Below, piece by piece: positions 44,931 through 57,118 of a stretch of 64,000 nucleotides of DNA. The stretch is from Nageia nagi. Taxonomy: Eukaryota; Pinophyta. Within the stretch, counting starts at the first letter, position 1, and the number at the start of each line of letters is the position of its first letter. The notes under the pieces were generated by a model that worked only from the letters and a program-made list of their open reading frames with translations, did no database searches and was not told the DNA's origin. Location of the stretch: the NCBI GenBank assembly GCA_050084985.1, contig JBITNC010000002.1, positions 25,420,001-25,484,000 of the forward strand, in the 5' to 3' direction. A program made the translations under genes and the position numbers.

Positions 44931-47480
44931 TTGGGTAGTGAAGTTCATTATAGACCATGAAATTATCTTTGTATCATGCATCTTGTCAAATAAATCTTTG
45001 GCCTTGTGTATTCTTCCACATTTTGCATACATGTCTTAGGAATTTTTTTCAAAAATCCATTTTTATATATCAAACAATAATTGTAAACCATGAAACTATG
45101 TTTGCATCTTGCATATTATCAAATAATTCTCAAATGTTATGTATTCTTCCACATTTTATGTACATGTCTTAGGGCTTTGTTTTTGAAAACCAATTTATAT
45201 CTTATCAAATAATTCTCAAACCTTGTGTATTCCTTCACATTTTGTGTACATATTTATCAAGGTATTAAAAAGTCAAATATTCAAATTTCAAGCACCATGT
45301 AGACACTTCCACATATCTAATTTAAGTTTTATGGTTATTTTGGAAGTGAAGTTCAAAGCTCCTCATGATAACAAAGTTACCTAGTGATACTAATTTAAAT
45401 TGGTGTGACCAACTAAAATAGTATCATTCAATAGCTTGTGCAAATGAGGTAGATAAACCCTCACGAAGATAATAATGATTCATTGCTTGAAGCAGATTAA
45501 GCGATTGTTGACAAAGCATCTTCAAATTTATTATTGCATTAATAATGTGGTGCAAAAAAAGGCTTTTTACTCACTTATTGTTAACGAGGAACATATTTTC
45601 GATATGAGATTGATTCATCATTGTTAACTAGACCTACATGGCTACATGCAAGTAGAGCACATAAAAAGGTTATACTATTAGGTTTTTTTCCCAAGTGCTT
45701 CATATATCAAAGAGTTTAAGGGCGTCCTTTATATAGCCATGAATTGCATATCCTCTAATCATTACATTCCATGAAACTATATTTGCATCATGCATCTTAT
45801 CAAATAATTCATGGGCCTTGTGTATTATTTCACATTTTGCATACATGTTTATCAAGGCAGTCACAACCATAATATTTGATGCAAAACCATTTTCAACTAC
45901 TCCTTGATAAATATCCATACCTTATTCTAGGGCTCCCATGGTGGCACATGCTGGAATAATGATGGCAAAGGTTACACATTTTAGCTTTATATATGATAAT
46001 TACATCTGCTTAAATGTTTCTAGAGCTATTTTAGAAAACCCAGTTTATGCATATATTATGATAATTGTATTCCATGAAAATAGATTTGCATCATACATCT
46101 TGTTTCATAATTCTTGGGCTTTGTATATTTTTTCACATTTTACATACATGCCTATCAAGATATTTACAACCACAACATTCAATTTACAACCACCAAGTAG
46201 AAATATGCAAATACCTAATTCAAGTTTTATGGGTATTTTAGCAATGAAGTTTGAAGCTCCCTTATGATAGCTTCCATGACCAAGATGGTCAACAATACAT
46301 GTATAATGATTCATCTAAGGAATAATATGATAAGAGTCACTCATGCTATTAAAATATTTACAAACATCATCCACTAGACCTAGATGGTTGCATGTAAGTA
46401 GAACACATAAAAAGGTTATCCTATTAGGGTTGGTTCCCAAGTGCCTCATCTATCAAAGAGTTTAAGGGAATCTTTGTAACTACAAATTGCATATCCTTAA
46501 ATCATTGCATTCCATGAAACTATGACTACGTCATGCATCTTGTCAAATAATTATCAGGCCATGTGTATCATTCCATATTTTGCATACATATCTATCAGGG
46601 CAATCACAACCACAATATTCAGTGTAAAACCATTTTCAACTACTCTTTGATGGATGTCCACACCTTCTCCTAGGGATCCCATAGTGGTACATGATGAAAT
46701 AATGTTGACAAAAGTTACAGAGTTTGAATTTACATTTGATAATTACATTTGCTTAAAATTCCCTAGAGCTATTTCAAAAAATTCATTTTATGTATATCTT
46801 GCAATCATTGCATTTCATGAAACTACATCTACATCATGCATCTTGTTTAACAATTTTTGGGCTTTATGAATTCTTTCACATTTTGCATACATTCCTATCA
46901 AGGCATTCACAACCACAACATTCAATTTACAAGCACCAAGCACACATATCCATAGACCTAATGCTAGACCAAAAACTACTTTTGGTGATGACCAATTTGA
47001 AATAAAATTTAAAAAAGATTACACATGAACCTTATGTAGGATATCCTATTTTTTAGGAGTAAACCTAGAATTGTCAAAACATTTAAGAGGAGAGGAGCCA
47101 AAGTAGAGAGGAGAGGAAGGAAATTCTTGGCAATAGACCATGAAACTATATTTCCATCATGCATCTTGTGCATATCTTATAGTAATTGCATTCCATAAAT
47201 TGTATTTTCATCATGCTTCTTGTTAAATAATTCTTGGGCTTTGTGTATTATTTCAAATTTTGTATACATGCCTCTTAGGAATTCACAACCATAACATTTG
47301 ATTTATAAGCATCAAGTAGATACCCAATTCAAGTTTTATGGTATTTTGGCAATGAAATTTGAAGCTCCCTCATGATAGCTTACATGACTAAGTAGGTTAA
47401 CAATGCATGTATAATGATTCATCCCATGAATAATGCAATAAGATTCCCATATCAAAGAATCTAAAGGCATATTTGTTATA
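44931..47480 (-). pseudogene. Decayed PPR gene cluster, internally duplicated
   Basis: Many minus-strand pieces of plant PLS-type pentatricopeptide repeats. The clearest is 45918-45700 (VVTALINMYAKCEIIHKAHE followed by LFDKMHDANIVSWNVMIRGYA), two adjacent PPR motifs. 46314-46105 matches the region before the E domain (MNHYTCIVDHLGHG) and runs into another MY-KC piece. Shorter MYxKC..VSW pieces lie near 45060-44950 and 45180-45070. A larger block is duplicated at 45690-46290, 46430-46990 and partly 47130-47440. Intact PLS-PPR proteins bind organellar RNA and direct its editing or processing. Stops and shifts rule out a functional protein here. Confidence 0.8.
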
Positions 47481-47829
47481 GCTATGAATTGAATATCCTC
47501 AAATCATTGTATTTTATCAAACAGTATAGGGTATTGACTTTCTAGTGCATATTTTGAATAAATTAAATACCTTCTAATAAGTGATTGATTCATATTATGA
47601 ATATGCATAGATTATTAAACTAGCTAATCATGTCCAATTCAAGGAGAAGAAGTTGAATAATGTTTTTAATCTATTTGCAATATGCACTAGAAAGAATATG
47701 TCTTTGATTCATGATTTATAATTGGGATTCAGGTTTTGAGAATATTCTATTGTACCTATCTATATTTTTGTATTTTTCTGTAGTTTTCTTCCCATGCTAC
47801 ACCTATGTCTACATAGAAAATTTTATTTT

Positions 47830-47950
47830 TCATCTTGAAGCTCAAGTGATGCTTCATACCATGTCAAATCATGAGGCTTGAAATCCAAGGAATGAAGTTC
47901 AAGCCTCATGATTTGGCATGGTACAAAGCATTGCTTGAGTTTCAAGATGA
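47830..47950 (+). ncRNA. Candidate MIR-like foldback
   Basis: Two 53-nt arms (47830-47882 and 47898-47950) flank a 15-nt loop. By eye, six positions differ from perfect complementarity, of which four are G-U wobbles and only two adjacent ones are true mismatches. Weaker pairing (aaatttt) continues outside. Length and near-perfect pairing resemble a young plant MIR gene or siRNA foldback. I do not recognise a known mature miRNA. The strand is arbitrary. Confidence 0.45.
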
Positions 47951-48039
47951 TAAGACTCAAAATTTGTTAGGTAAATGTATAAGTAAAATGTGAACAATAA
48001 TTAAAGGAAGAGGTTGTGGAGACATTATATTTGCTCTAC

Positions 48040-49080
48040 AATTTTTGGGTCCTATTTTTGGATATGAAGATTATGCCCTACTTTTTCAATTATTCTCAAA
48101 TTATTCATATATGGTCTATAATTTTAACATAAGATGCAAAACTTGGAAATCACATGTTTTTTTTATGTTTGGCTAAGTATTACAAGCATATTTTTACAAA
48201 CTTACCACTTATGGACTAGTACAATGTCATCATTTCAGAATATAGGGTAGTTGAGGCTAACTTATCACTTATGGTCTAATCGTACAAGTATAAAAAAGAT
48301 TGTTAATTTTTGACAAGTTTGTTACAATAACCACATCAGCTTTTGGGTACCATTTTTGGATATGAAGATTATGCTCTACAATTTTAATTATGCTCAAATG
48401 ATTTAAATATGATCTATAGTTTCAACATAAGGTGAAACACTTAGAAACCATGTATTTTTTATGATATATTTTTATCAACTTACCACTTCTGGATTGGTAC
48501 ACAAATATACTGCACATAATGGATTTTCATAGAGAATCCCTAACACTATCAAGGGACCATTGAACTTCATTTTCAAAATACTCATAAAACCTCAATTGCA
48601 TGTGCAGAAGTGTCTACATGGTGTTTGTAATTTGAATGTTACATAGAATGTAATGATTGGAGGATATGTAATTCATAGCTACAACAAGGATGCCCTTAAA
48701 ATGTTTGATAGGTGAAGCACTTGGGAACCACATATTTTTTTTATTTGGCTAAGTATTACAAGTATGTTTTCGATCTACAATTTTAATTATGCTCAAATCA
48801 TTCAAATATGGTCTATAGTTTCAACACAAGATGCAACACTTAAGAACCATATTTTTTATATATATTTGGCTAAGTATTACAAGCATGTTTTTACCAACTT
48901 ACCACTTCTGTACTAGTACAATTGCAATACAAGTATGAAGACTATGCTCTATAGTTTCAATTATGCTCAAATGATTCAAATATATACAATTTTAAAATGA
49001 TATGAAATACTTGGAAACTACATATTGTTTCTATGTTTGGCTAAGTATTACAAGCATGCTTTTGCCAACTTAGCATTTTG
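48040..49080. repeat. Degenerate repeats of about 200 bp
   Basis: Three to four copies (from about 48040, 48340, 48770 and 48935) of a unit containing ggatatgaagattatgc, atggtctatagtttcaac and tttggctaagtattacaag. Spacing is irregular. No coding potential is seen. Confidence 0.7.
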
Positions 49081-49134
49081 CTTCATTTCGTACATGTAAA
49101 ACAACTTTTTATTGCTCTTTGTACTTGAACCTAC

Positions 49135-49320
49135 TTGATCATTTCATATTACATGTTGGTGTATTTAAATAATTTCATATCATATGTTGGTGTGTTTAGA
49201 TCATTTAATACAATATGTTGGTGCATTTAGATCATTTCATAGCTTATCTTTATTCATTTAGATCATTTGATATCATATGTTAGTGTATTTAGATCATTTC
49301 ATATCGAAGGATTAGGTCAT
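49135..49320. repeat. About 40-bp tandem repeat
   Basis: Five copies of a unit like tttagatcatttcatatc plus atatgttggtgta, slightly diverged. Directly follows the 200-bp repeats. Confidence 0.75.
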
Positions 49321-49573
49321 TATTGATGTGATGATTAAACATTCATTTAGGGATTATCGATACTTGGACTAGGATGAGTAAGGATTGAATGGTGACTAGT
49401 CAGTTCCACTAAGTCATCCTTTGGGATCCCATGGCCAACATTATGGTTTAATATCTATTGAACCTTGGGTAATTGAATATGGTGTAGTTTGGAAGCATTA
49501 TTCCACATTATGAAATAATGCTTCCATACTACATCTATTTTTTAAAAATAATAATGATTTAGCAGTTCGCATA

Positions 49574-49739
49574 ACCCACCCCCTTAAATTATAAGGTGGC
49601 ATGAATTACCCACCCCCTTAAAGTATAAGGTGGTGGGAAGTACTCGCCCCCTTAGAGTATATGGTGGTGGGTTTGCCCACCCCCTTAATGTATAAGGTGG
49701 TGGGTTCTACACACCACCTAAAAGTATAAGGTGGTGGGT
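49574..49739. repeat. Hairpin minisatellite, five units
   Basis: Five units of about 28-30 bp spaced 34-37 bp apart. Each is a self-complementary CCCACCCCCTTA - spacer - TAAGGTGGTGGG. It lies about 0.2-0.35 kb upstream of the SET-like fragment. Confidence 0.8.
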
Positions 49740-49920
49740 ATACATTATCACCTTAAATACTAGAGTATGGTTTAAGGAGCTTTGGTGATGAGAAAATCAA
49801 CATTACACTAGCAATTTCTCCTGCCACCATAGAGTTGACACTTTTAGCAACACCTTCAACAATGGTTTTTCTTCACCATCAAAGGCCTTTTTTGGTCTAG
49901 TGACTATTGCAACTGAGTAG

Positions 49921-50548
49921 CCAATTGATCCACCATTAGAGAGTGTTGTTGATTTGCATTTTCTAGATAATTTACAACATTTATATCAACATACATATGA
50001 TTGTTTGGCATACGGTGTATGGCCAATCAAAACACTTTTTTCAAAAGCTTATGAGCAATTTAGTTATTATGATCATTCATACATGATCAAACCTTGGGAA
50101 CTTATATGTGATGTTGGAATGGGTTTATTTATATTATCTATTATGCATGTTTGTCTAGGTATATTACCATCAGCATTTATGTCATTTTATGGACTAGTTT
50201 ATAATAAAGTGGATTGGAAACTATTAGAATCATATATGTTCAATATGTCCACATATTATATTTGTGAAAATTCAAAATTAGAAATAGATCCTTCAAAATA
50301 TTTATACATTGATGGTCGACCAAAAATAGATGGAAATATTGCATGATACATAAACAGTTCCAAAGGCACCAAATTTCTACCCAATTATGAATTTGTAGAA
50401 TTTGAAAATGATCAAGAAGACTTCATAGGTATAATAATGGATAGTTTTATAGGTGTAGTCCCTATTATAACTCTTTTCCTTAGTGATGAGATATTAGTAC
50501 ACTACAATTTTAAAGACCCACTCCAAAACATAAGAGACATTTGGAGTT
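49921..50548 (+). pseudogene. SET-domain-like protein fragment
   Basis: One frame from just after TAG (49918-49920) to TAG (about 50546), interrupted by TGA at 50344-50346. Before the TGA it reads LHFLDNLQHLYQHTYDCLAY and ends YLYIDGRPKIDGNIA; after it comes YINSSKGTKFLPNYEFVEF, then DEILVHYNFK. The asparagine-rich NIA..YIN..PNYEF stretch followed by an acidic EI.VHY motif resembles the catalytic C-terminal half of SET lysine methyltransferases. The resemblance is by eye only. The frame stays open for about 20 codons upstream of the TAG, so the gene may have extended further. No start codon is convincing. Confidence 0.4.
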
Positions 50549-50734
50549 AGGAGGTAAAAATGTAATAATTAAACTAGGATGAAAGGCTAAAATAATTAAT
50601 ATTATTGGTGTATGTATGGATTTATCAAATTCATATATTGTTAATATTTACTTGTATATTACAATGCACTTGTTAAACCTTGTTAACCTATTAATGAAAA
50701 ATATTTTGTTTTTAAATTATTTCAATTGTTTGGA

Positions 50735-51154
50735 ACAACTAATTTGACAGGCACATAAAAATGCAACAAATAGATATGACCACTCAAAAGAGATGTCTTA
50801 TATACCAATTTTGCATTGAAAAAATATAGGTTGGAGAAAAAAACAACTATTAGAAAAAGTGTTAAGTGATTATGCATATGCATGCTTCCTAACAAACCCA
50901 AATCCAACAACTCTTATTCATGTAGTCATGTATTCACTAGACCAAAAAGGGCTTTTGGGGGTGCTTTTAAACTACCACCTAAGCCTTTAATTGATGATTA
51001 TCTAGTCATTTTCTATGCAAACATTGCCAAAAGTCAATACCCTACGAAGGTGGTTTATAACTGCCTCCATATGATCGAAAATAATTACCTTAAATATAAA
51101 ACCACCCATAAAAATTGCTTAAAATGTGGATTTAAGGGTGATTTAAGATTATAG
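50735..51154 (+). pseudogene. Unidentified gene fragment
   Basis: Two adjacent frames look coding. The first, about 50750-50975, reads RYDHSKEMSYIPILH, then a stop, then LLEKVLSDYAYACF. The second, to the stop at 51154, reads FKLPPKPLIDDYLVIFYANI, then KYKTTHKNCLKCGFKGDLRL with a Cys-x2-Cys pair. A frameshift near 50970 or an intron would join them. I do not recognise the family. It may belong to the same old gene as 49921-50548. Confidence 0.3.
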
Positions 51155-51276
51155 CACAAAGTACTTATGGAGGGGATTTAAAACTAACTCAAAAATTTAC
51201 TATAGAAAAAAAATATAAAAAATCTTCACACTAATTACAAATGTTATGCATACATTTAAATAATTCTATATAATTA

Positions 51277-51585
51277 TAGAGTGAAGAGATGGAGAGGGAG
51301 GTGCAAGAATCGCATGATTTCATGCTATTCTAAATCATGCGATTCTTGTACCTCCCTCTCCATCTCTTCAAATCGTATGATTTCATGCGATTCTTGCACC
51401 TCCCTGTCCATCTTTACAAATTGTATGATTTCATGTGATTCTAAATCATGTGATTCTTGCACCTCCCTCTCCATCTCTTCAAATCGTATGATTTCATGCG
51501 ATTCTTGCACCTCCCTCTCCATCTCTACAAATTGTATGATTTCATGTAATTCTTGCACCTCTCTCTCCATCTCTTCACTCTACAC
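51277..51585. repeat. 48-bp minisatellite with inverted ends (foldback element)
   Basis: Ends tagagtgaagagatggagag (51277) and its complement at about 51566-51585 are inverted. The first unit is inverted relative to the rest, giving a 38-nt stem at 51283-51320/51332-51369 with one G-U-type mismatch. The following units (period 48 bp, some 54) keep frame on the minus strand (51570-51325), encoding a 16-residue repeat MEREVQESHEIIRFEE that would form a charged coiled coil. No target duplication is seen. Confidence 0.7.
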
Positions 51586-51599
51586 TTATATAGGATTCT

Positions 51600-52960
51600 T
51601 GAAAAATAGTTTCAATATGATAACTTTATAGTATTAAAAACAAGGCTTTCACAAATACATTCACTTGAAAATAAGATATCAACAATCAACAACATTGTCT
51701 ATTTGTACAAATATTAAACAACATTTTTTACAAACATGAAATAAAATCAAGTTTACATGAAATATGTAGTAAAATGGATTTTTGAAAACCTTATAAATCA
51801 AACATTTCACTTCTATTATTAAGAAATTCTAATAATTAAACATAGAAAATAATCAATCCAACTACATCTAGGTGTCTTATTGATTCCTCTATCTTTAATC
51901 AATGTTCTTACTCTTTGAACATCATCCGGCCAACTGCCCACTTTGGTATAAACATTTGAAAGAAGAACATAAGATGGATCATATTTAGGCTCTAATAAAA
52001 AAGGATTATTGCTACAAATTCCCTTATTCCTACATTCTTATGTGATTTTCAAGCACCAAGTAGACACATCCACACACCCAATTTAGGTTTTAAGGGAATC
52101 TTGGTAATGAAAATCAAATCTTCTTCTAGATAACCTACAAGAAAATCAAATTTAAATGAATTATATAATAAAATTTATCTTTGAAAGCCTTATAAACCAA
52201 ACTTTTTACTTCTATCATTAAATAATTCTAATAATCAAATATAGACAATAATTTTTAATAGTTAAATATACAAAACATGATCTAATTCCACCTAAAATAT
52301 TCTTGGTATTGTTATCCATGGATAGTGCAAAATTTGCATTACTCTACAATTGTACAAAATTCCTAAAAAATATTTCAATACAATGACTTTATATTATTAA
52401 AAACAAGTATTTCACAAATATTGCATCAATATACATAGGCAGTTAAGTTCACTTGATAATATGATGTTTGCAATCAACAAAATTATCTATTTGTACAAAT
52501 ATTTAATCATAACACTTTTTGGAAAAATGAAATGAAACATAGTTTCTTTTCTACCTGAAAGCATGCATATATCATTGTTGAAGACTCTTTAGATCTTACA
52601 TTACTTTGCATCAACAATAATCTCCATAAGAACATTCTCCATGTTTGATATGATGAAATCGGTTTGTATCCCTCACAATAATGTTCCTTGCAACAATAAC
52701 CTAGAAACATGTCATGAATTTTTCTACAAGAAACTCATTTATGTTATAATCCTAGTAGGAAAACCAAATTCATATGAATTATATAATAAAATGAATTTTT
52801 GAAAGCCTTATAGGCTAGACTTTTGACTTCTATCACTAAAGAATTCCAATAATCAAATTTGGACAATATTTTTAAGTAGTTATATATACAAAACTTGGTC
52901 CAATTACACCAAAAAAAATCTTGTTATGGTTATCCATGGCAGTGCAAAAATTGCATCAAC
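51600..52960 (-). pseudogene. Tandem-duplicated segment with PPR E-domain remnant
   Basis: On the minus strand 52140-51860 reads, with stops and one shift, as a PPR E/E+ region: PLKPKLGVWMCLLGA, then EPKYDPSYVLLSN, then VRTLIKDRGINKTPRC. Flanking sequence (attaaaaacaag..tttcacaaata; ggatttttgaaaaccttat) recurs near 51600-51830, 52370-52500 and 52790-52870, showing a direct duplication of about 0.8 kb. The E domain normally ends PLS-type editing factors. This copy is broken. Confidence 0.7.
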
Positions 52961-53076
52961 TTATAAAAAAATTACTACATTGAATTTGGGCCTAGCTGAT
53001 TGATGCAAACATATGATAAGATAATACAATGATTCCAAACAAAATGATAGGACCAAATGATAAAAGAAAGAGAAAA

Positions 53077-53345
53077 CTATAAGAAAAGCATGTAACATTT
53101 TATCAAATTCAATCCAACTAGATCTAGGTATCTTGATTCCCTATCTTTCATTAATGTCCTTACTTTTTGAATAACATCCAAACTATCCACTTCATCATAA
53201 ATATTAGAAAGAACATAAATATGGAGCATATTTAAGCTAAAAAAAAAAGGATTATTTTCACAAATTCTCCTATTCCTACATTTTATGTGATCTACAAGCA
53301 CCAAGAAGGCATATGCAAACACCTAATTCAGGTTTTATGGGTATT
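53077..53345 (-). pseudogene. Second PPR E-domain remnant
   Basis: Minus strand, 53322-53077: MLHIYVLSNIYDEVDSLDVI followed by QKVRTLMKDRESR, a diverged copy of the E-motif at 51860-52140. Upstream CRNRRICENN matches the preceding linker. A short acaagcaccaagaaggc stretch is shared with 52055 and the 46-kb cluster. Confidence 0.7.
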
Positions 53346-56300
53346 TTAGCTCAGATGGATAATGCAAATATAGGCACAAGATAATAGGATGAATCCAAAC
53401 AAAATGACTATACAAAATGATAAAGGAAAGAGCAAAGTAGAATTAAAAGTTGCTTGACTCTCTTTATACCAAAGTATTGGGTTACTTGAAAGCCCTTCTC
53501 TAATATTTACTATTCATTGAAATGGCTGAACATGAGGTGAGTGAAGTGGGGTGTGTGTGTGACTAGTTTTGTGTGATATGTAACCTATGAAGAGGACTTA
53601 TTGGATTTATATGATAATGTTATTCCTCTTCCTTGAGCTCTCTCACTCTACATAATGCCCTAGTTCCTACCATATGTATAGACCAAGTATTTTTATCCAT
53701 GTTATGTGTTTATTGTAGGATAGGGTAAGTCAAATACTAAGAATTTAAACAAATAAATAGAGGTGCAAGATTGCAATAATGCTAAGCAATCAAAGCAAAC
53801 AACACCAAACCTAAACTTTTGTTTAAAGTCTTATTAATGTATGCATTGTAATTCACTCAAATTATATGATATTCCCTTTTCAAAAGATAAAAGTCTATAT
53901 GATAAAGATAGAAATAGTGAAAGACAACAATTTTTGATTACTTGTTTAGTTGCTTCTTTGTTCAATTTGATACTTTACTTTTTTAATGAGGGTTGAATTT
54001 ATGCAACTGTAAATTCCAACATACCTTTTTTTAGTTTCCCTAAAGATGAATCTAGTCAAGATTTTATAGGGTAAAAGCTCAATCTCTGTAGATAATTATA
54101 AAAGGGTGTCATATATATTCTCTATTGGAAGCTATCTTGAATAAAGGGGGGTCCCAATTCGACATTCAACTCCAAGTATGGGTTAGGTCATGAGAATAAG
54201 TACCATGTGCTTAGTATAAGCCTAGGAATGTGAAATAGACTCAATGCAATAAGCAAATATATATTGCAACACTATAATGAATGTAAGATGCAATTTAATC
54301 CTTTCAAGTAGATAGAAAAATACTCCCACCCAAGGATGATATTTTGACAATTTTCTTGTTTTTAAAAATCAAACTAATGTAAGTTGTGACTTTTGGATTC
54401 AAACAACAATCAACAAATAACTATTTATAGCAAGGAAAATCCTTCCTTGAGATTTTATTTTATGTCCAAACTAGATTTCATGTGTATTCAAACACTCCCC
54501 CTAAAATGGAATGCAAAATTTAGTAAATTCAAAGCAATCCTAGTATGCAAAGTGTGATCAAACAATATGTACTAGGTGTTGAAAGTGATCCATACACTTA
54601 CCCATGTGAGAACATTCCCACCTACTCATAGTTCATGAAATGATATTGCGGAGCCCTATGATGAGGACATCCAAGTTGTACAAATAAACCTGACATAGGA
54701 CTATTGCCAACTAGATATAAATTTGAAACTAAGCAAAAACACTTAAAAACTTGCTCAACTTTAACTACAATTAAAATCCTCCAGATACAAGATGACCTTA
54801 CAGTCATTCGGATGACCTATAAAATAATTTATCAAAGAGATAATTTACAATCAGGATCACTCAGTAGTAGGATAATTTTCTCTAAAAGTATGATCAGGAC
54901 TTTGATATTTTTAGATCTCATTCTAGACTTGCCTAGTAATCTTTCTTGCAATTTTCACACAAAATGAGCCACTAGAACTTGTTGAAAAATGGGAAATATC
55001 CAAAAATAGTAAATCACAAAACTATGAGAAGGGGCTATAAAACTCCTCTTGGATTTGTGACTCTGGGACCAAAGAGGTACCACCATGATCGCCATTTTGT
55101 AAATCCTATTTTTCTGTACCTTAGACCATTCAACACACCTTATGAGCAATCTCAAGAAAATCAAACTTTACTACTAATCTTTCCTATGATGTGATGTGAC
55201 TAAATGACAAAGAATGGGATAGATATGTGTCCTTTATGCTTGAGATGTCAAGAAGATATCTAGAGACCTACAATGTAAAAAACAAATATGGGGAACCTCA
55301 AATCATAAGATCTTGAGGCCTTATGACTAATCAAGAAGGATGAAACCCGAACTCAACAAGAGAGTAATTCCCATAATCATCATCCAAAAGGATGATAAAA
55401 AAGATATATGCCTATTGTGCAAATGATGTACAATTTCATATAACAATGACTATATATAAATGACATTCATAATATATGATAAAATATTGATAAGATATAT
55501 GGACAATTAGCCTAAAAAAAATGGATAGAAGATAATTTAAGATAAATAAATATAAATAATGTTAAAACCCTAAGGTTAGACCCTAAAGGTTAAAACCCTA
55601 GCTAACTGTATTAGCCTAGATGCCTATATATCACACAATTAAGCAAATATGCAAGTTTAAAGGTAGATACAATGGTTGATGAAGATCCAAATGATAGCTT
55701 AGATTTGTTCAAAATCAAAATCCCAATAAATCTATAATTAGCTCAAAGCAATCATTAATTGAAAAGAATATGTTGAAACCTAAAGTGGTACCCTTAACAT
55801 GGTCCCACTTAGGTGCAACATTTCATACATGTTTAATCACAATTTATCATATTTCAATCATATTTTACCTTGTTATCACATATTTCTTAGGTTGTGTTCT
55901 TATTTTTATATTAATTACATCGAGATGACTTTAACCTTCATATAAGGGGTCAATTGGTGATATCACACCTGATATAAATGTAAGAATCTCTAACATTAGG
56001 AAAGCATGTCAAGATTACACCTCAATAGCCAGTACCCTACACTTAGGTGTTTCTAAACATCACCTATTGAGATTGGAATCTTATTACCACTCAAGCAAAT
56101 ATCTGTTATCCATCTTTACAATCATATGCTTGGTTCGACTTGTCAACACATCTATTATTACCGATCCTTGTTGGCGAGCCTCATTCCTTTGGAAAACTAG
56201 TGCTTGCATTGAAGTGCAAACCCACGCTAAACTCTTAGAACCTAGCATCCTTATTGAGATCCTTTTGTTGTTAGTTGTGGGGTTCACATATCAAGGTCAT

Positions 56301-57118
56301 ATTTATTTGATAAGTTCATCTTGCATAAATTTGGCCTCAAAATAGGTAAGAACACACAAGTATTTATCTTACACTTGATTTCGTCTCTTTAGTGTGTGCA
56401 TTAATTTTGTATCCTGACATCAAGATAATACATAGTTGTTTTACTGTTGTACTCTCTATTTCCTATTATTCATGTATGTTTATTTGATTTAAATAACTTA
56501 AATACTACATACTTAAATGTTTTTGTGTATTTAGTTTATTTAAACCAAAACTTTAGGTGTACCAAAATACATATGAACATATTAGCACCCACCTTTCATA
56601 GCATATCCATATCTTAATTAGGGTTAGAAAGTGTTGCACTAACCTACTCTGAATTTTTAATTTTAGGACATCATATTTTATGTGGAATTTTTCATAGGAA
56701 GCCCTAGATTTTGTTTGCTCTTTATTTATCTTAATTTTCTACAATATTAGAAAGCCCTATTGCTTTGAAATTATTAAAATTTTGAGGGTATTTTTTATTT
56801 TGTAGAATTTCATTTTTATTCAAAACTATAGATTTTGAGCCTAATTTTTGAAAAATTGGTGGCTTTTTATGCCTTATAATTTTTCCTATATTCATAGTAG
56901 GAAACTTTTAAAGGTAAAATTAGGTTTATTTGCTTGCATTTTTATGATATTTTGAGTCAAAGAATTGTTTATGGAATTTTGTTTTTGCATTAAACCCTTG
57001 ATTTTGAAGATTATTTTGATCAATTTGGTAAGTCTTTGCATTGTAAAATTTTATCCCATTCATATATAATTATTATTAGGATATATTGGTGATTTTTGAA
57101 AGTCATATCTTTCATATA
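53346..57118. other. Intergenic DNA without recognised genes
   Basis: About 3.8 kb, AT-rich. Open frames (for example 54704-54967 and 56067-56345) look random in composition and lack family features. Degenerate telomere-like words (aaaccctaa, gaccctaaa, aaaccctag) cluster at 55563-55605. No LTR, TIR or RNA gene is seen. It may include the upstream region of the ORF at 57119. Confidence 0.55.

Noticed and set aside
51277-51585. CRISPR-like regular repeat
   Set aside because: Units are contiguous without unique spacers, and the context is a plant nuclear genome.
55563-55605. Telomere-like aaaccctaa words
   Set aside because: Only a few degenerate copies; too short to call an interstitial telomere.
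56067-56345. 92-codon frame
   Set aside because: No domain, overlapping antisense frame of similar length, no codon pattern; treated as chance.
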